Source: Mycolicibacter hiberniae (GTDB taxonomy: Bacteria > Actinomycetota > Actinomycetes > Mycobacteriales > Mycobacteriaceae). From it: DNA of 64,000 nucleotides. The DNA is taken from positions 1,860,001 through 1,924,000 of the forward strand of contig NZ_AP022609.1 in the NCBI RefSeq assembly GCF_010729485.1, written 5' to 3'. Position numbers and translations under genes: made by a program. This document shows, one piece after another, positions 8,263 to 17,034 of this stretch; position 1 is the stretch's first letter; each line of letters begins with the position of its first letter. The notes beneath the pieces were generated by a model. That model saw nothing but the letters and a program-made list of their open reading frames with translations. It did not search any database and was not told the DNA's origin.

Positions 8263-8697
8263 ATGAAGAACCTCCCCGCCAACGCTTCGCGCCGTTCCCT
8301 GCTTCCGGGGCTGTCGGAGCTGTTCAGTGGATTTCCGTCCTGGGCCGGTCCTTGGCCCATGCCGGAAGGACACCTCATCCGCCTCGAAGACCAGGTGGAA
8401 GACGGGCACTACGTCGTGCGGGCCGAACTACCGGGTATGGATCCCGCCAAGGACATCGACATCACCGTCCGCGACGGACGCCTGACGATCAAGGCCGAGC
8501 GCACTGAGAAGAACGAAGGGGAAGGGCGTTCGGAATTCGCCTATGGCTCCTTCGCCCGATCCGTCTCGCTTCCCCCCGGCGCCGATGAGGAAGACATCAG
8601 CGCCACCTACGACAAAGGCATTCTCACGGTCTCGGTGGCCCTTCCCAAGCCGGCCAAACCAGCCGAGAAGCACATCAAGGTCAAGGCCGCCAGCTGA
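8263..8697 (+). CDS. hspX: Alpha-crystallin-type small heat shock protein HspX (Acr, 16 kDa antigen)
   Basis: 144 residues from ATG 8263, the same length as M. tuberculosis HspX (Rv2031c). The start is set by a GAGGA ribosome binding site; longer in-frame starts would add a non-conserved N-terminus. A short Pro/Leu-rich N-terminal arm (RSLLPGLSELFSGFPSWAGP) leads into an alpha-crystallin domain from about residue 30 (RLEDQVEDGHYVVRAELPGM, DIDITVRDGRLTIKAERTE, SEFAYGSFARSVSLPPGADE, YDKGILTVSVALPK) and a Lys-rich tail. The family forms ATP-independent holdase oligomers and is the hallmark dormancy protein. In M. tuberculosis hspX and acg are divergent; here acg follows hspX in the same direction after a 217-bp gap. 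Confidence 0.95.
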   Translation: MKNLPANASRRSLLPGLSELFSGFPSWAGPWPMPEGHLIRLEDQVEDGHYVVRAELPGMDPAKDIDITVRDGRLTIKAERTEKNEGEGRSEFAYGSFARSVSLPPGADEEDISATYDKGILTVSVALPKPAKPAEKHIKVKAAS

Positions 8698-8840
8698 CGC
8701 GGCGCAGGACATCTCGGATCCGCTGCGCCGGCCCGGACAGCGGACAGCGCCCGCCGCAAGACGACACGGCAGCGCGGGTGCCGGAGCCTCGACCTCGGGG
8801 CACCGGCACCCGGTGGGCGCTGGGCCGATCGGCGCTCCGC

Positions 8841-8860
8841 TGAGGACCAACGGCCCTAAC
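8841..8860 (+). promoter_or_regulatory. Candidate DosR box upstream of acg
   Basis: TGAGGACCAACGGCCCTAAC carries AGGAC-N6-CCC, one base off the GGGAC half-site, and shares CCAACGGCCCT with the site at 2271-2286. It lies about 60 bp upstream of the acg ATG. The acg-USP-devR unit would then be autoregulated by DevR. Inferred. Confidence 0.5.
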
Positions 8861-8914
8861 ACCGGCTCCGGGCGTCGCAGAACTATTGAGTCCAGGTGCA
8901 GATCGGAGGTCGAG

Positions 8915-9898
8915 ATGCTCACCGTGCGGGTGGAAACCGAGGCCGTCAAGGATGCCGTGCGCGCGGCATGCCGCGCCCCGTCGCTGCACAACATCCAGCC
9001 GTGGCAGTGGGTCCTGGAAGCCGACCGCCTGCAACTGTTCCTCGACGAGAGCCGGGTCCTGCCGTCCGATCACGCGGGGCGGGAGGCGACTATCGGTTGC
9101 GGCGCGGCGCTGGACCATCTTCGGGTGGCGATGGCCGCAACCGGCCTGCATGCCAACGTCGATCGCTTTCCCAATCCCAACAATCCCAACCATCTCGCAT
9201 CGATCCAGTTCGACAAGATGAGCTATGTCACCGAAGGCCACCGATGCCGGGCAGCGGCGATCTGGGTACGGCGCAGCGACAGGCTGCCGTTGGCGCCGCC
9301 GCCCAACTGGGTGGCCTTCGAGCCGCTGCTGCGGTCCCGCCTTGACGAATACGCCGTCGACCTCGACGTCCTGCCCGAGAAGTCCCGCCCCCGACTGGCC
9401 TACGCGTCGCAGTTCGCCGAATCGCTGCGGCTCTACGACGCGTCCTACCACGCCGAGCTACACCGGTGGACAACGCCATTCCAAACCTCCACGGGCGTCT
9501 CGTACAGCTCCCTGCCCTCTGACGCAGAAGGCGGCCGGGTCGATGTCGGTCGTGCCTTTCCCGGAGTGCACCACGGTGATCGACGGACACAGATCCAGCG
9601 TGATCAGGCGACCATCGTGGTGCTGTCCACGCGATCGGATGCGCGCGCCGACGCGTTGCTCGTCGGCGAGGCCCTCTCGGCCGTCCTTCTGGAGTGCACC
9701 ATGTCCGGCCTGGCCACCTGTCCGCTGACTCATCTCACCGAAGTTCAGGTGACCAGGGACATTGTCGAGACGTTGGTGGGCCGCAACGCCTTTCCTCAGA
9801 TCCTCGTCCGGATCGGACAGGCACCCGGCACCGAGGAACCCTTGCCCCGCACGCGGCGCCGGCCGCTGTCCGACGTGCTGTCCATCCACGGCGGGTAG
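8915..9898 (+). CDS. acg: Acg-type putative nitroreductase
   Basis: 327 residues from ATG 8915, with a strong GGAGG ribosome binding site seven bases upstream. A longer frame starting inside hspX is discarded. The N-terminus CRAPSLHNIQPWQWV is the FMN-site signature of the Acg/nitroreductase family, and a second conserved block appears at LLVGEALSAVLLECTMSGLA. M. tuberculosis Acg (Rv2032) is about 331 residues. Acg proteins have a nitroreductase fold but act as flavin-sequestering or stress proteins rather than confirmed reductases, so activity should not be assumed. The gene is followed after nine bases by a universal stress protein gene and devR. Confidence 0.9.
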   Translation: MLTVRVETEAVKDAVRAACRAPSLHNIQPWQWVLEADRLQLFLDESRVLPSDHAGREATIGCGAALDHLRVAMAATGLHANVDRFPNPNNPNHLASIQFDKMSYVTEGHRCRAAAIWVRRSDRLPLAPPPNWVAFEPLLRSRLDEYAVDLDVLPEKSRPRLAYASQFAESLRLYDASYHAELHRWTTPFQTSTGVSYSSLPSDAEGGRVDVGRAFPGVHHGDRRTQIQRDQATIVVLSTRSDARADALLVGEALSAVLLECTMSGLATCPLTHLTEVQVTRDIVETLVGRNAFPQILVRIGQAPGTEEPLPRTRRRPLSDVLSIHGG

Positions 9899-9907
9899 TG
9901 GGGGCTC

Positions 9908-10759
9908 ATGTTCGCGTCATCGGCTGCCCCCCGCGTCGTCGTCGGTGTGGACGGATCACGTGCCGCTCTCAAAGCCGCCTACTGGGCTGTCGACGAAGCG
10001 CTCGACCGCGAGCTCCCGCTGGGGCTGTTGTGCGCAGTCGACTCCGGCTCCCCCGGCGCGAACGCGGCGGCTGCGGCCGAAACAGCGGTGCGCAGCGCCA
10101 TGGCGGCGATCGAGGCCCTCGACCGGCCGCCCAAGCTGGAAGCCGAGATCGTGCACCGGCGGCCGGTGACCGCACTGCTGCAAGCCTCGCGATCCGCGGC
10201 GGTGATCTGCCTCGGCTCGATCGGGTTCCATCACGAGCCGGGCAGCCGGATCGGATCCACCGCCGCCGCCGTGGCGACCTCGGCGCACTGCCCGGTCGCC
10301 ATCGTGCCACGCACCTTCACCGCCCGAACGGCCCAAGCCGGACTGGTCCTGGCGGTGGTGGACGGTTCCTCGGCCGGCGACGGCGTCTTGGAGCTCGGCG
10401 CCGCCGAGGCACGAATGCGCGGCCTGCCGCTGCACGTCTTCGCACTGCCGCAGCACCGCCCGGCAGCACCGGGCGAGTCCGACGTGCCGTCCGACCCGCC
10501 GCTGCCCACCGCCGTCGAACGCTGGATATCCCGTTGCCGGCGGGAGCACCCGGACCTCGATGTGGAATCGGTCGGTTATCACGACGGTCTGCTCAATTGC
10601 TTTGAGCGCCTGCAACGCAGCGGCTCGGCGATCCAACTGGCGGTGGTGGCACCGCGCCGGCCCGGCCCATTGGACGTTCTGCTGGCTCCGGCGGGCCGGG
10701 CGGTCGTGGAATCCGCCGGCAGCGCCGTGCTGGTCTGCGATCGGACGTGGTGGTTGTGA
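9908..10759 (+). CDS. Universal stress family protein immediately upstream of devR (Rv3134c-like position)
   Basis: 283 residues. The N-terminal USP domain is clear: [20 protein letters not shown], then a loop [20 protein letters not shown] and [10 protein letters not shown]. The second half (from about residue 140, [20 protein letters not shown]) ends [39 protein letters not shown] split over the nucleotide-loop region, with a G-rich loop that is degenerate. It is transcribed with acg (nine-base gap) and devR (GTGA overlap). In M. tuberculosis the USP Rv3134c directly precedes devR in the same way, so this is probably the functional equivalent. It is unlike the stress proteins of the left half in sequence detail. 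Confidence 0.88.
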   Translation: MFASSAAPRVVVGVDGSRAALKAAYWAVDEALDRELPLGLLCAVDSGSPGANAAAAAETAVRSAMAAIEALDRPPKLEAEIVHRRPVTALLQASRSAAVICLGSIGFHHEPGSRIGSTAAAVATSAHCPVAIVPRTFTARTAQAGLVLAVVDGSSAGDGVLELGAAEARMRGLPLHVFALPQHRPAAPGESDVPSDPPLPTAVERWISRCRREHPDLDVESVGYHDGLLNCFERLQRSGSAIQLAVVAPRRPGPLDVLLAPAGRAVVESAGSAVLVCDRTWWL

Positions 10760-11427
10760 CCGCCGGCGACGGTGCTGCCGCTACCGGGTCAGACCAGCTG
10801 AAAGTCTTCCTGGTCGACGATCACGAGGTGGTCCGGCGCGGGCTGATCTCCCTGCTGAGCTCGGACCCCGGCCTGACCGTGGTGGGCGAAGCCGAAACCG
10901 TGCGGGAGGCCTTGGCCCGCATTCCCGCACTGCTGCCGGACGTTGCCGTGCTCGATGTGCGGTTGCCCGACGGCAACGGCATCGAGCTGTGCCGTGAACT
11001 GCTGTCCCGGCTGCCCGCTCTGCGGTGTCTGATGTTGACCTCGGACAGCTCCGAGGAAGCCGCGTTGAACGCGATTCTGGCCGGCGCCAGCGGTTACGTC
11101 GTCAAGGACATCCGGGGCATGCAGCTGGCCCAGTCGATCAAGGATGTCGGCGCCGGCTGCTCGCTGCTGGACAACCACGCGGCGGCGGCGCTGATGGTCC
11201 GGCTCCGCATGGGTGCCCAGGCTCCCGACCCCCTGGCCAAGCTCACCGAGCAGGAACGGGCCCTGCTGGCGCTACTGGCCGAGGGGCTGACCAACAAACA
11301 GATCGCCGAGCGCATGTACCTGGCCGAGAAGACCGTCAAGAATTACGTCTCGCGTCTGTTGGCCAAGCTGGACATGCAGCGGCGCACCCAGGCGGCCGTT
11401 TTCGGCTCGCGCCTGTCCGGCCCTTGA
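10756..11427 (+). CDS. devR: DevR/DosR response regulator
   Basis: NarL/LuxR-family response regulator. The receiver domain has [15 protein letters not shown], phosphoacceptor Asp67 in [18 protein letters not shown], Thr/Ser in CLMLTSDSS and Lys117 in GYVVKDIRG. The C-terminal LuxR helix-turn-helix is [20 protein letters not shown] through [19 protein letters not shown], almost identical to M. tuberculosis DosR, so the same DNA sites are expected. The start is uncertain. GTG 10756 gives a GTGA overlap with the preceding stop and 223 residues; GTGs at 10747 and 10750 are alternatives. All add 10-16 residues before the usual N-terminus. It is the last gene of the acg-USP-devR unit and converges on priA (five-base gap). 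Confidence 0.93.
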   Translation: MTAGDGAAATGSDQLKVFLVDDHEVVRRGLISLLSSDPGLTVVGEAETVREALARIPALLPDVAVLDVRLPDGNGIELCRELLSRLPALRCLMLTSDSSEEAALNAILAGASGYVVKDIRGMQLAQSIKDVGAGCSLLDNHAAAALMVRLRMGAQAPDPLAKLTEQERALLALLAEGLTNKQIAERMYLAEKTVKNYVSRLLAKLDMQRRTQAAVFGSRLSGP

Positions 11428-11432
11428 CACTG

Positions 11433-13445
11433 CTACCCGACGTGCAGCGGATCGATCTGGACCCGCACCGGGTGGTGCGACCCCCGCGCACTGAGCACAC
11501 CGACGCCGTGGCGCAGCGCTGCGGCCAGCGCCAAGCCGTGGTCGCGGCCCACCCGCACCAGCATGCGGATGATGCTCAGCTCCTCGGGGACACCGGCCGG
11601 CCGGCGCACGCCCGGCGGTAGCGGCACGGGCCCGAGCAGGTCGGCGCCGTCGGGCAGGCGGGTCTGCTCCAACAGCGCCGTCACCGAGGCCGGATCGCCG
11701 TCGAGGGCCGCGAGGTGCACCGCGGGCGGCAGGCCCACCTCGGCCCGGGTGGCCAGTTCGGCATCGGCGTGGCCGACCGGGTCCCACCGGATGAGTGCCT
11801 GCACGGTGGGAATCGAGGAGTCGGCGACCACCGTCACCTGGCCGCCCGAAGCCTGGTCGCGCACCAGGGCAGACGCAGCCATCCAGCGCCGCAGCGTGTC
11901 TTCGGCGGCACGCAGATCCTGACGGCCCAGCAACGCCCAGCAGTCCAGCAGCAACGCCGCCCCGTAGCCGCGCGGGGCGCGGGGCTCGGCGCCGGGTGTG
12001 GCGATCACCAGGGCCGCGCCGTCCTCGATGGCGTCGACGATGGTGTCACCGGCGGACGTGACGACCGGGGTGCCCGGGAAGGCTCGGCCCAGTTCTTCGG
12101 CGGTTCGCCGGGCACCGATGACGACCGCCCGCACGGCATCGGACCCGCAGCGCGCACAGCGCAGTGCCGGGTCCTGGCGACCACACCAGCGACAGACGGC
12201 CGCACCGCCACGTTCCGGCAGCGACAACGGTCCGGTGCAGTGCCGGCAGCGGGCGATCGTGCGGCAGCGGGCACAGGCCAACGACGGCACGTAGCCGCGG
12301 CGGGGCACCTGCACCAACACCGGCGCCCCGGCGGCCAGGGCACTGCGCGCGCTCGCCAGCCCCACGGCCGGAAGCCGCGCGCTGCGGGCGGCGGGGTCGC
12401 GCTGCTCGGCGTACCCGGTATCGTCCAGGGCCACCACCCGCGGCCGGGCCGCCCGCAGCACCGCGCGCGGTGCCACCACGTCGTGCGCCCACCCACTGGT
12501 CACCAGCGCGTGCGCCTCGGCGGTACGGGTGAGTCCACCGATCAGGGCGGCACAGCCCGCCAGATGGGCACGCAGCATCGCGACCTCGCGCGCATGCGGA
12601 TAGGGCGCCCGCGGCTCGGCCAGGGAATCGTCGCCGTCGTCCCACACCATCACCAGGCCCAGATCGGCCAACGGGGCGAAAACCGCGCTGCGCGTGCCGA
12701 TCACCAGCCGCGCGTGGCCGCGCAGTACCGACAGCCACCGCCGGTAGCGGGTGGCCGGGCCCAGGCCCGCGGACAGCGCCGCGACCGCCGACTCCTCGAC
12801 TCGTGCGGTCACGGCCCGGTGCAGCGCATCGACGTCGCGCTGATCGGGCACGATCGCCAGCGCGGTGCGCCCGGCCCGCATGGTCGCCGCGGCGGCGTCG
12901 ACGAAGCGCTCGGTCCACGATTCGCCCGGCAGCGCCTGCCACACGGCGCGCGCGGCGCGGCCCTCCCCCAGCGCGGCCAGCCAGGATGCGCCCGCGCCGT
13001 AGCGTTGCCAGCCGGCCGGGTCGACCGGGGCGAGCACGGGCGGCTCGGGCGGCGTCGTCGCTTCGCGTTCCACCCGGGCGTGCCGCGGCGGTACCGCCAG
13101 GCGCAGCACGTCGGCCCGGCTGCCGGCATAGCGCGCGGCGACGGCCTCCACCAGTTGACGGACTTCGCCGGTGAGCACCGGTTCGTCCGAGACCACCCGC
13201 TCCAGCCGGCCCAGCCGGCCGACGTGGTCGGTGTCGGCGCGGCGTTCCCAGATGAAGCCGTCGACCAACCTGCCATGAAAGCGAACCCGCACCCGCGCCC
13301 CGGGCCGGGCCTCCTGCGATTGCTCGGGCGTGACCAGATAGTCGAACTCGCGGTCCAGATGCGGAACCGAGAGCATCGGCAGCACCCGGGCCACCGGCTC
13401 GCCGGTGGCGCCGGTTTCGCTGCGTTCGCTGTCGACGCTCACCAC
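11433..13445 (-). CDS. priA: Primosomal protein N' PriA, helicase motifs degenerate
   Basis: 670 residues. The N-terminal DNA-binding domain (about 20-120) includes RVLPMLSVPHLDREFDYLV and GARVRVRFHGRLVDGFIW. The Zn-binding module around residues 390-440 has the eight paired cysteines (CARC, CRHC, CRWC, CARC). The ATPase core is abnormal. Where Walker A (GxGKT) belongs the sequence is WQALPGESWTERFVDAA, and the DEEH box is replaced by VMVWDDGDDSL. Loss of these motifs is known for actinobacterial PriA, which is thought to act in replication restart as a structural protein rather than a helicase. The start is one of two adjacent GTG codons at 13445/13442. The downstream neighbours match the M. 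tuberculosis Rv1402 neighbourhood only in part. Confidence 0.92.
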   Translation of the reverse strand: MVSVDSERSETGATGEPVARVLPMLSVPHLDREFDYLVTPEQSQEARPGARVRVRFHGRLVDGFIWERRADTDHVGRLGRLERVVSDEPVLTGEVRQLVEAVAARYAGSRADVLRLAVPPRHARVEREATTPPEPPVLAPVDPAGWQRYGAGASWLAALGEGRAARAVWQALPGESWTERFVDAAAATMRAGRTALAIVPDQRDVDALHRAVTARVEESAVAALSAGLGPATRYRRWLSVLRGHARLVIGTRSAVFAPLADLGLVMVWDDGDDSLAEPRAPYPHAREVAMLRAHLAGCAALIGGLTRTAEAHALVTSGWAHDVVAPRAVLRAARPRVVALDDTGYAEQRDPAARSARLPAVGLASARSALAAGAPVLVQVPRRGYVPSLACARCRTIARCRHCTGPLSLPERGGAAVCRWCGRQDPALRCARCGSDAVRAVVIGARRTAEELGRAFPGTPVVTSAGDTIVDAIEDGAALVIATPGAEPRAPRGYGAALLLDCWALLGRQDLRAAEDTLRRWMAASALVRDQASGGQVTVVADSSIPTVQALIRWDPVGHADAELATRAEVGLPPAVHLAALDGDPASVTALLEQTRLPDGADLLGPVPLPPGVRRPAGVPEELSIIRMLVRVGRDHGLALAAALRHGVGVLSARGSHHPVRVQIDPLHVG

Positions 13446-13552
13446 GCAGGTCTAGCAGACGCCGCCGACCCCGACAGCCGGTGGATCGCCGGTGGAACGG
13501 GTTGTGCATCGGCGTACACATCACCGGCGGCGCCCAATTACGTTGCTGCGGT

Positions 13553-14899
13553 ATGCCCGACCAGTGTGGCGCCCATAGCCGCGCCGCGCGCGGCGCGGAA
13601 TCCGGCCTCGCCGCGCGGTTGCGCATCGCCGCGGTGGCCGATCAGTTGCTGGTCGCGACGGTGGCCGACGCCGCCGGGCACGCCCGCAGCGGGCTCGCGC
13701 ACCTCGATGCCCTCGGCGCGCAGCTCCGCGCCGCGCTGGCCGATCCTCCGGCGTCGGCGTGGGACTGCCCGGCCGGCCGCCGCGAGTTCCAGCTCGTGCT
13801 GGCCGCCAAGGCCCGCGACATCGGCCGGGTGATCGCCGACGCCGCGACGCACAACCGGCTGCAGGCGGCCATGATTCGCTCGGCCGGTGCCGGCTACGGG
13901 TTACCGGCCCGAGTGCGCGATCGGATCAACCGGCAGGCACTGGCCGACGACATCCGGCACGCCGACGGCGATGCGCACCGGGGCGGGGCTCGGTACGAGA
14001 ACGCGCTGCGGGTCCGCGACGCGCTCGCAGCCCACGGCGGCACCGGTGCCGAATCGGTGCTGTTGCTCACCTATGAACCGGCGGCGTTCGATGGCCGGGG
14101 ACGGGCCGCGATCGCGATCGGCGATCCCGACACCGCCGACAACACCACCGTGCTGGTCCCCGGGGTACACAGCAGCGTCCGCAGCGGCTACCTGTCGCGC
14201 CCGGAGGGGCGAGACGTCTACCGCGAGGCGACCCGGGCCGATCCCGAGCGCACCAACTCGGTCATCCTGTGGATGGGCTACCGCGCTCCAGACAGTCTGC
14301 TGGACCCCGCCGTGGCGCAACCGTTTTCCGCCCGGGCCGGCGGTCGCCTGCTGGCCGCCGACCTCAACGCCCTGGCGGCGTCGCACATCGGCGCCGCCCA
14401 CGTCACGGTGGTGGGCCATTCCTACGGCTCCACGACGGTGGCCGATGCGGCGGCCGGCGCCGGTCTGCGCGCCGACGACGTGGTGCTCGTGGGATCGCCG
14501 GGAACCGACCTGGCGCGCAGCGCCAACGACTTTCACCTACCGGCATCAGGGCATGTGTACGTGGGGGCGGCATCCTCGGATCCGGTCACCGGATTCGGCG
14601 GTCAGCCACAACTGAGCCTGCCGGGAACGTCGACAACCGTGGGGCTGGGCGCCGACCCGGCGGCCGACGGCTACGGGTCCACCCGCTTCAAGGCCGAAGC
14701 CCGCGGGGCCGCGTTGCCCGCGACCGGCCACAGCAGCTACTTCGATCCCGACGGCGAGTCGCTGTTCAGTATCGGCGACATCGCCTCCGGGCACGGCGAC
14801 GCGCTAGCCAGCCACCACATGACCGCACCGCACCGGAGGCGGCTGCCGGCCTTCGATCCGGAGCGGCTGCGACCCGGGACCGGCGGCCACCGGCATTGA
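13553..14899 (+). CDS. Alpha/beta hydrolase, DUF1023 family
   Basis: About 448 residues if ATG 13553 is the start; a GTG at 13481 would add 24 residues of unconvincing, Cys-rich sequence. The N-terminal half (RIAAVADQLLVATVADAAGH onward) is predicted mostly helical, and the C-terminal half carries the DUF1023 hydrolase core. The strand-turn VLVPGVHSSVRSGYL is followed by the nucleophile elbow VTVVGHSYGSTTVADAA (Ser in GHSYGS), an Asp-bearing loop VVLVGSPGTDLARSA, and a late His in GHSSYFDPDGESL. No signal peptide is evident. Members are common in actinobacteria with unknown substrate. Convergent with the lysoplasmalogenase-type gene. The family is fairly sure, the start is not. Confidence 0.75.
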   Translation: MPDQCGAHSRAARGAESGLAARLRIAAVADQLLVATVADAAGHARSGLAHLDALGAQLRAALADPPASAWDCPAGRREFQLVLAAKARDIGRVIADAATHNRLQAAMIRSAGAGYGLPARVRDRINRQALADDIRHADGDAHRGGARYENALRVRDALAAHGGTGAESVLLLTYEPAAFDGRGRAAIAIGDPDTADNTTVLVPGVHSSVRSGYLSRPEGRDVYREATRADPERTNSVILWMGYRAPDSLLDPAVAQPFSARAGGRLLAADLNALAASHIGAAHVTVVGHSYGSTTVADAAAGAGLRADDVVLVGSPGTDLARSANDFHLPASGHVYVGAASSDPVTGFGGQPQLSLPGTSTTVGLGADPAADGYGSTRFKAEARGAALPATGHSSYFDPDGESLFSIGDIASGHGDALASHHMTAPHRRRLPAFDPERLRPGTGGHRH

Positions 14900-14912
14900 C
14901 CGCCAGCGGATT

Positions 14913-15635
14913 TCAGATCGCGGACGACCTCGCGGCGTCGCTCGACCGGCCGAAGAAGAACCCGGCTGTGATGAGCAGTTGAGCTGCGGCATAGGTCCAC
15001 CAGATCGGCACCTCCAGCAGTTCGTTGCCCAGCACGAACTTGCTGGCGCCGATCATGGCGTCCGACGCCGCAAAACACACCGCTCCGATCGCGGTCCAGT
15101 GGGTGGGCAGCTTCGCCAACAGGGCGACGCACACCATGGCGCCGAGCACCCCGACGTAGACCACCACCGGCACGGTCATACCCTCGCGCGCCAAACCGGG
15201 CCAGAACCACGCCAGCAGCACCAGGCAGCTGGCAATGACCAGCCCCGGCCCGATCAGCCGCCGCCGCGACACCACCGCCAGGGGCACCAGCGCGCCGAGA
15301 TAGCACAGGTGCGCCACCAGAAATGCGGTCAGTCCCGCCACGAAAGACGGTTCCCACCAAGGGATCGCCAATAACCAGTCACCGGTCGCCGAGAAGATGA
15401 GCGCCGGGATCAGCCAGCGCGCCTCCCGCAGGATCGGGTGTACCGCCGCGGCGAAGGCCAGCAGCACCGCCATGGACGCCTTGAAAGCCGGCTGACCGAC
15501 CCATTGCCCGGTCAGCTCCTCCCCGGGCCCCGAACGCAACGCCACCACCGTCAGGAAGATGCCGTAACCCACGCCCAGCCATCCGGCCGCGGCCCAGCCG
15601 GTGAAGACGCGACGGGTTGCGTACGGTGTTTCCAT
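14913..15635 (-). CDS. YhhN/TMEM86 family integral membrane protein (putative lysoplasmalogenase)
   Basis: 240 residues from ATG 15635. About eight hydrophobic segments follow one another (for example [65 protein letters not shown] C-terminal helix). The family signature residues lie in [14 protein letters not shown] and [16 protein letters not shown], two Asp-bearing membrane motifs of the YhhN family. M. tuberculosis Rv1401, next to priA, belongs to the same family. The start codon overlaps, on the opposite strand, that of the divergent esterase gene (shared CATG), so neither gene has an intergenic 5' region. Lysoplasmalogenase activity is known only for some family members. Confidence 0.8.
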   Translation of the reverse strand: METPYATRRVFTGWAAAGWLGVGYGIFLTVVALRSGPGEELTGQWVGQPAFKASMAVLLAFAAAVHPILREARWLIPALIFSATGDWLLAIPWWEPSFVAGLTAFLVAHLCYLGALVPLAVVSRRRLIGPGLVIASCLVLLAWFWPGLAREGMTVPVVVYVGVLGAMVCVALLAKLPTHWTAIGAVCFAASDAMIGASKFVLGNELLEVPIWWTYAAAQLLITAGFFFGRSSDAARSSAI

Positions 15636-16569
15636 GCCAGCAATCGACCCCATAATCCTGAAGGTACTGGACGCCGTGCCTTTCCGACTAACCCTCGACG
15701 ACGGTGTCGTCGCGGCGCGCCGAGCGATGCGCGACCTGCCGCGCCGCCCGGTGCATCCGGACCTGCCCGCCGAGGACCGGGTGATCGAAGGCCCGGGCCG
15801 TGATCTGCCGATCCGCATCTACCGGCCCGCGGGCACCGAGTCCGGTGCCGCGCCGGTCGTGGTGTTCTTCCACGGCGGCGGTTTCGTCGCCGGCGACCTC
15901 GAGACCCACGACGGGACCGCCCGCATGCATGCCGCCGGCGCCGGCGCGGTGGTGGTGTCGGTGGACTACCGGCTGGCCCCCGAACACCCGTTTCCGGCCG
16001 CGGTGCACGACGCGCTGGCGGCGGTCGAGTGGGTGGCGGCACACGCCGGCGAACTGGGCGTGGACCCGGCCCGGCTGGCGGTGGCCGGCGACTCAGCCGG
16101 CGGTAACCTGGCCGCGGTGGTGGCCCAGCTGGCCCGCGACGCCGGCGGACCGGCGATCGCGTTTCAGCTGCTGTGGTACCCGGCGACCACCTACGACGGC
16201 AGCCTGCCGTCGTTCACCGAGAACGCCCAGGCCCCGATCATCGACAGCAAGGCGATCGCGGCCCTGACGCTGGCCTACGCCGGGCACGTCGATCTGACCG
16301 ACCCGCCGCCCACCCTGGCTCCGGCGCGGGCCGCGAATCTGGCCGACCTGCCGCCGGCCTACATCGCGGTGGCCGGCCACGATCCGCTGCGCGACGACGG
16401 CATCCATTACGGCGAGCTGCTGGCCGCCGCCGGGGTCCCGGTCCAGGTACACAACGCCGAGACGATGATTCACGGTTACCTGGGTTACGCCGGGGTCATT
16501 CCGGCGGCAACCGAGGCCGCCGATCGCGGGCTGGCCGCGCTGAAGGCGGCCCTGAGCGGGACGGCCTGA
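15634..16569 (+). CDS. LipH/LipI-type carboxylesterase (hormone-sensitive lipase family)
   Basis: 311 residues from ATG 15634. The oxyanion-hole motif [18 protein letters not shown] is followed by [20 protein letters not shown], the nucleophile motif [13 protein letters not shown] (Ser), Asp in [14 protein letters not shown] and His in [12 protein letters not shown]: the complete triad of hormone-sensitive-lipase-like esterases. It is closest in pattern to M. tuberculosis LipH (Rv1399c) and LipI (Rv1400c), which also lie near priA and a YhhN gene. No signal peptide is seen, so it is probably cytosolic, hydrolysing short-chain esters. A longer frame back to 15601 has no ribosome binding site. 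It is followed after seven bases by a VOC gene. Confidence 0.88.
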   Translation: MPAIDPIILKVLDAVPFRLTLDDGVVAARRAMRDLPRRPVHPDLPAEDRVIEGPGRDLPIRIYRPAGTESGAAPVVVFFHGGGFVAGDLETHDGTARMHAAGAGAVVVSVDYRLAPEHPFPAAVHDALAAVEWVAAHAGELGVDPARLAVAGDSAGGNLAAVVAQLARDAGGPAIAFQLLWYPATTYDGSLPSFTENAQAPIIDSKAIAALTLAYAGHVDLTDPPPTLAPARAANLADLPPAYIAVAGHDPLRDDGIHYGELLAAAGVPVQVHNAETMIHGYLGYAGVIPAATEAADRGLAALKAALSGTA

Positions 16570-16576
16570 CGGTCCG

Positions 16577-16963
16577 ATGCGGCTGAACCAGGTCACCGTC
16601 GGCAGCACCGACCTGGACCGCGCCGAGTGGTTCTACCGCCTCCTGGGCTTGCAGCTGATCGTCAAGACAGCGGACTATCTGCGGTTCGAATGCCCGTCGG
16701 GCGGCAGCACCTTCTCGGTGGCGCGCGTCGGTGAAGTGCCGGCCGCCGAACAGGTGACCATCTATTTCGAGGTCGATGACGTCGACGAGAACTACCAGCG
16801 GTTGCGCGCATCGATCGAGTTCACCCAGGCGCCGGCCGACATGCCGTGGCTGTGGCGGGAAGCCCGGCTGCGCGACCCCGACGGCCACCGGCTGTGCCTG
16901 TTCCACGGCGGTGCCGCCCGGCGTGATCCGCCGTGGCGCCTGCCACCGGAGGATTTGCCCTAA
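16577..16963 (+). CDS. VOC superfamily (glyoxalase/bleomycin-resistance fold) protein
   Basis: 128 residues with the two beta-alpha-beta-beta-beta repeats of the vicinal oxygen chelate fold: MRLNQVTVGSTDLDRAEWFY starts repeat one, and VTIYFEVDDVDENYQRLRAS starts repeat two, ending in REARLRDPDGHRLCLFHGG. The metal-ligand positions include a Glu/His-type pair, but the first His of glyoxalase I is replaced (NQVTV), so classical glyoxalase activity is not supported. It starts seven bases after the esterase gene, probably co-transcribed. Function unknown. Confidence 0.8.
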   Translation: MRLNQVTVGSTDLDRAEWFYRLLGLQLIVKTADYLRFECPSGGSTFSVARVGEVPAAEQVTIYFEVDDVDENYQRLRASIEFTQAPADMPWLWREARLRDPDGHRLCLFHGGAARRDPPWRLPPEDLP

Positions 16964-17034
16964 CACCGCCCCGGCCCCGCGGCATGCGCGCTACCGTCGA
17001 CCTCGATCGACATCGGCGACGAGGAGCATCAGAC

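Noticed and set aside
13481-13552. N-terminal extension of the DUF1023 protein from GTG 13481
   Set aside because: Sequence is Cys/Trp-rich without conservation pattern or ribosome binding site; ATG 13553 preferred, with reservation.
11715-13832. 705-codon plus-strand open frame
   Set aside because: Antisense shadow of priA that continues into the start of the DUF1023 gene in the wrong frame.
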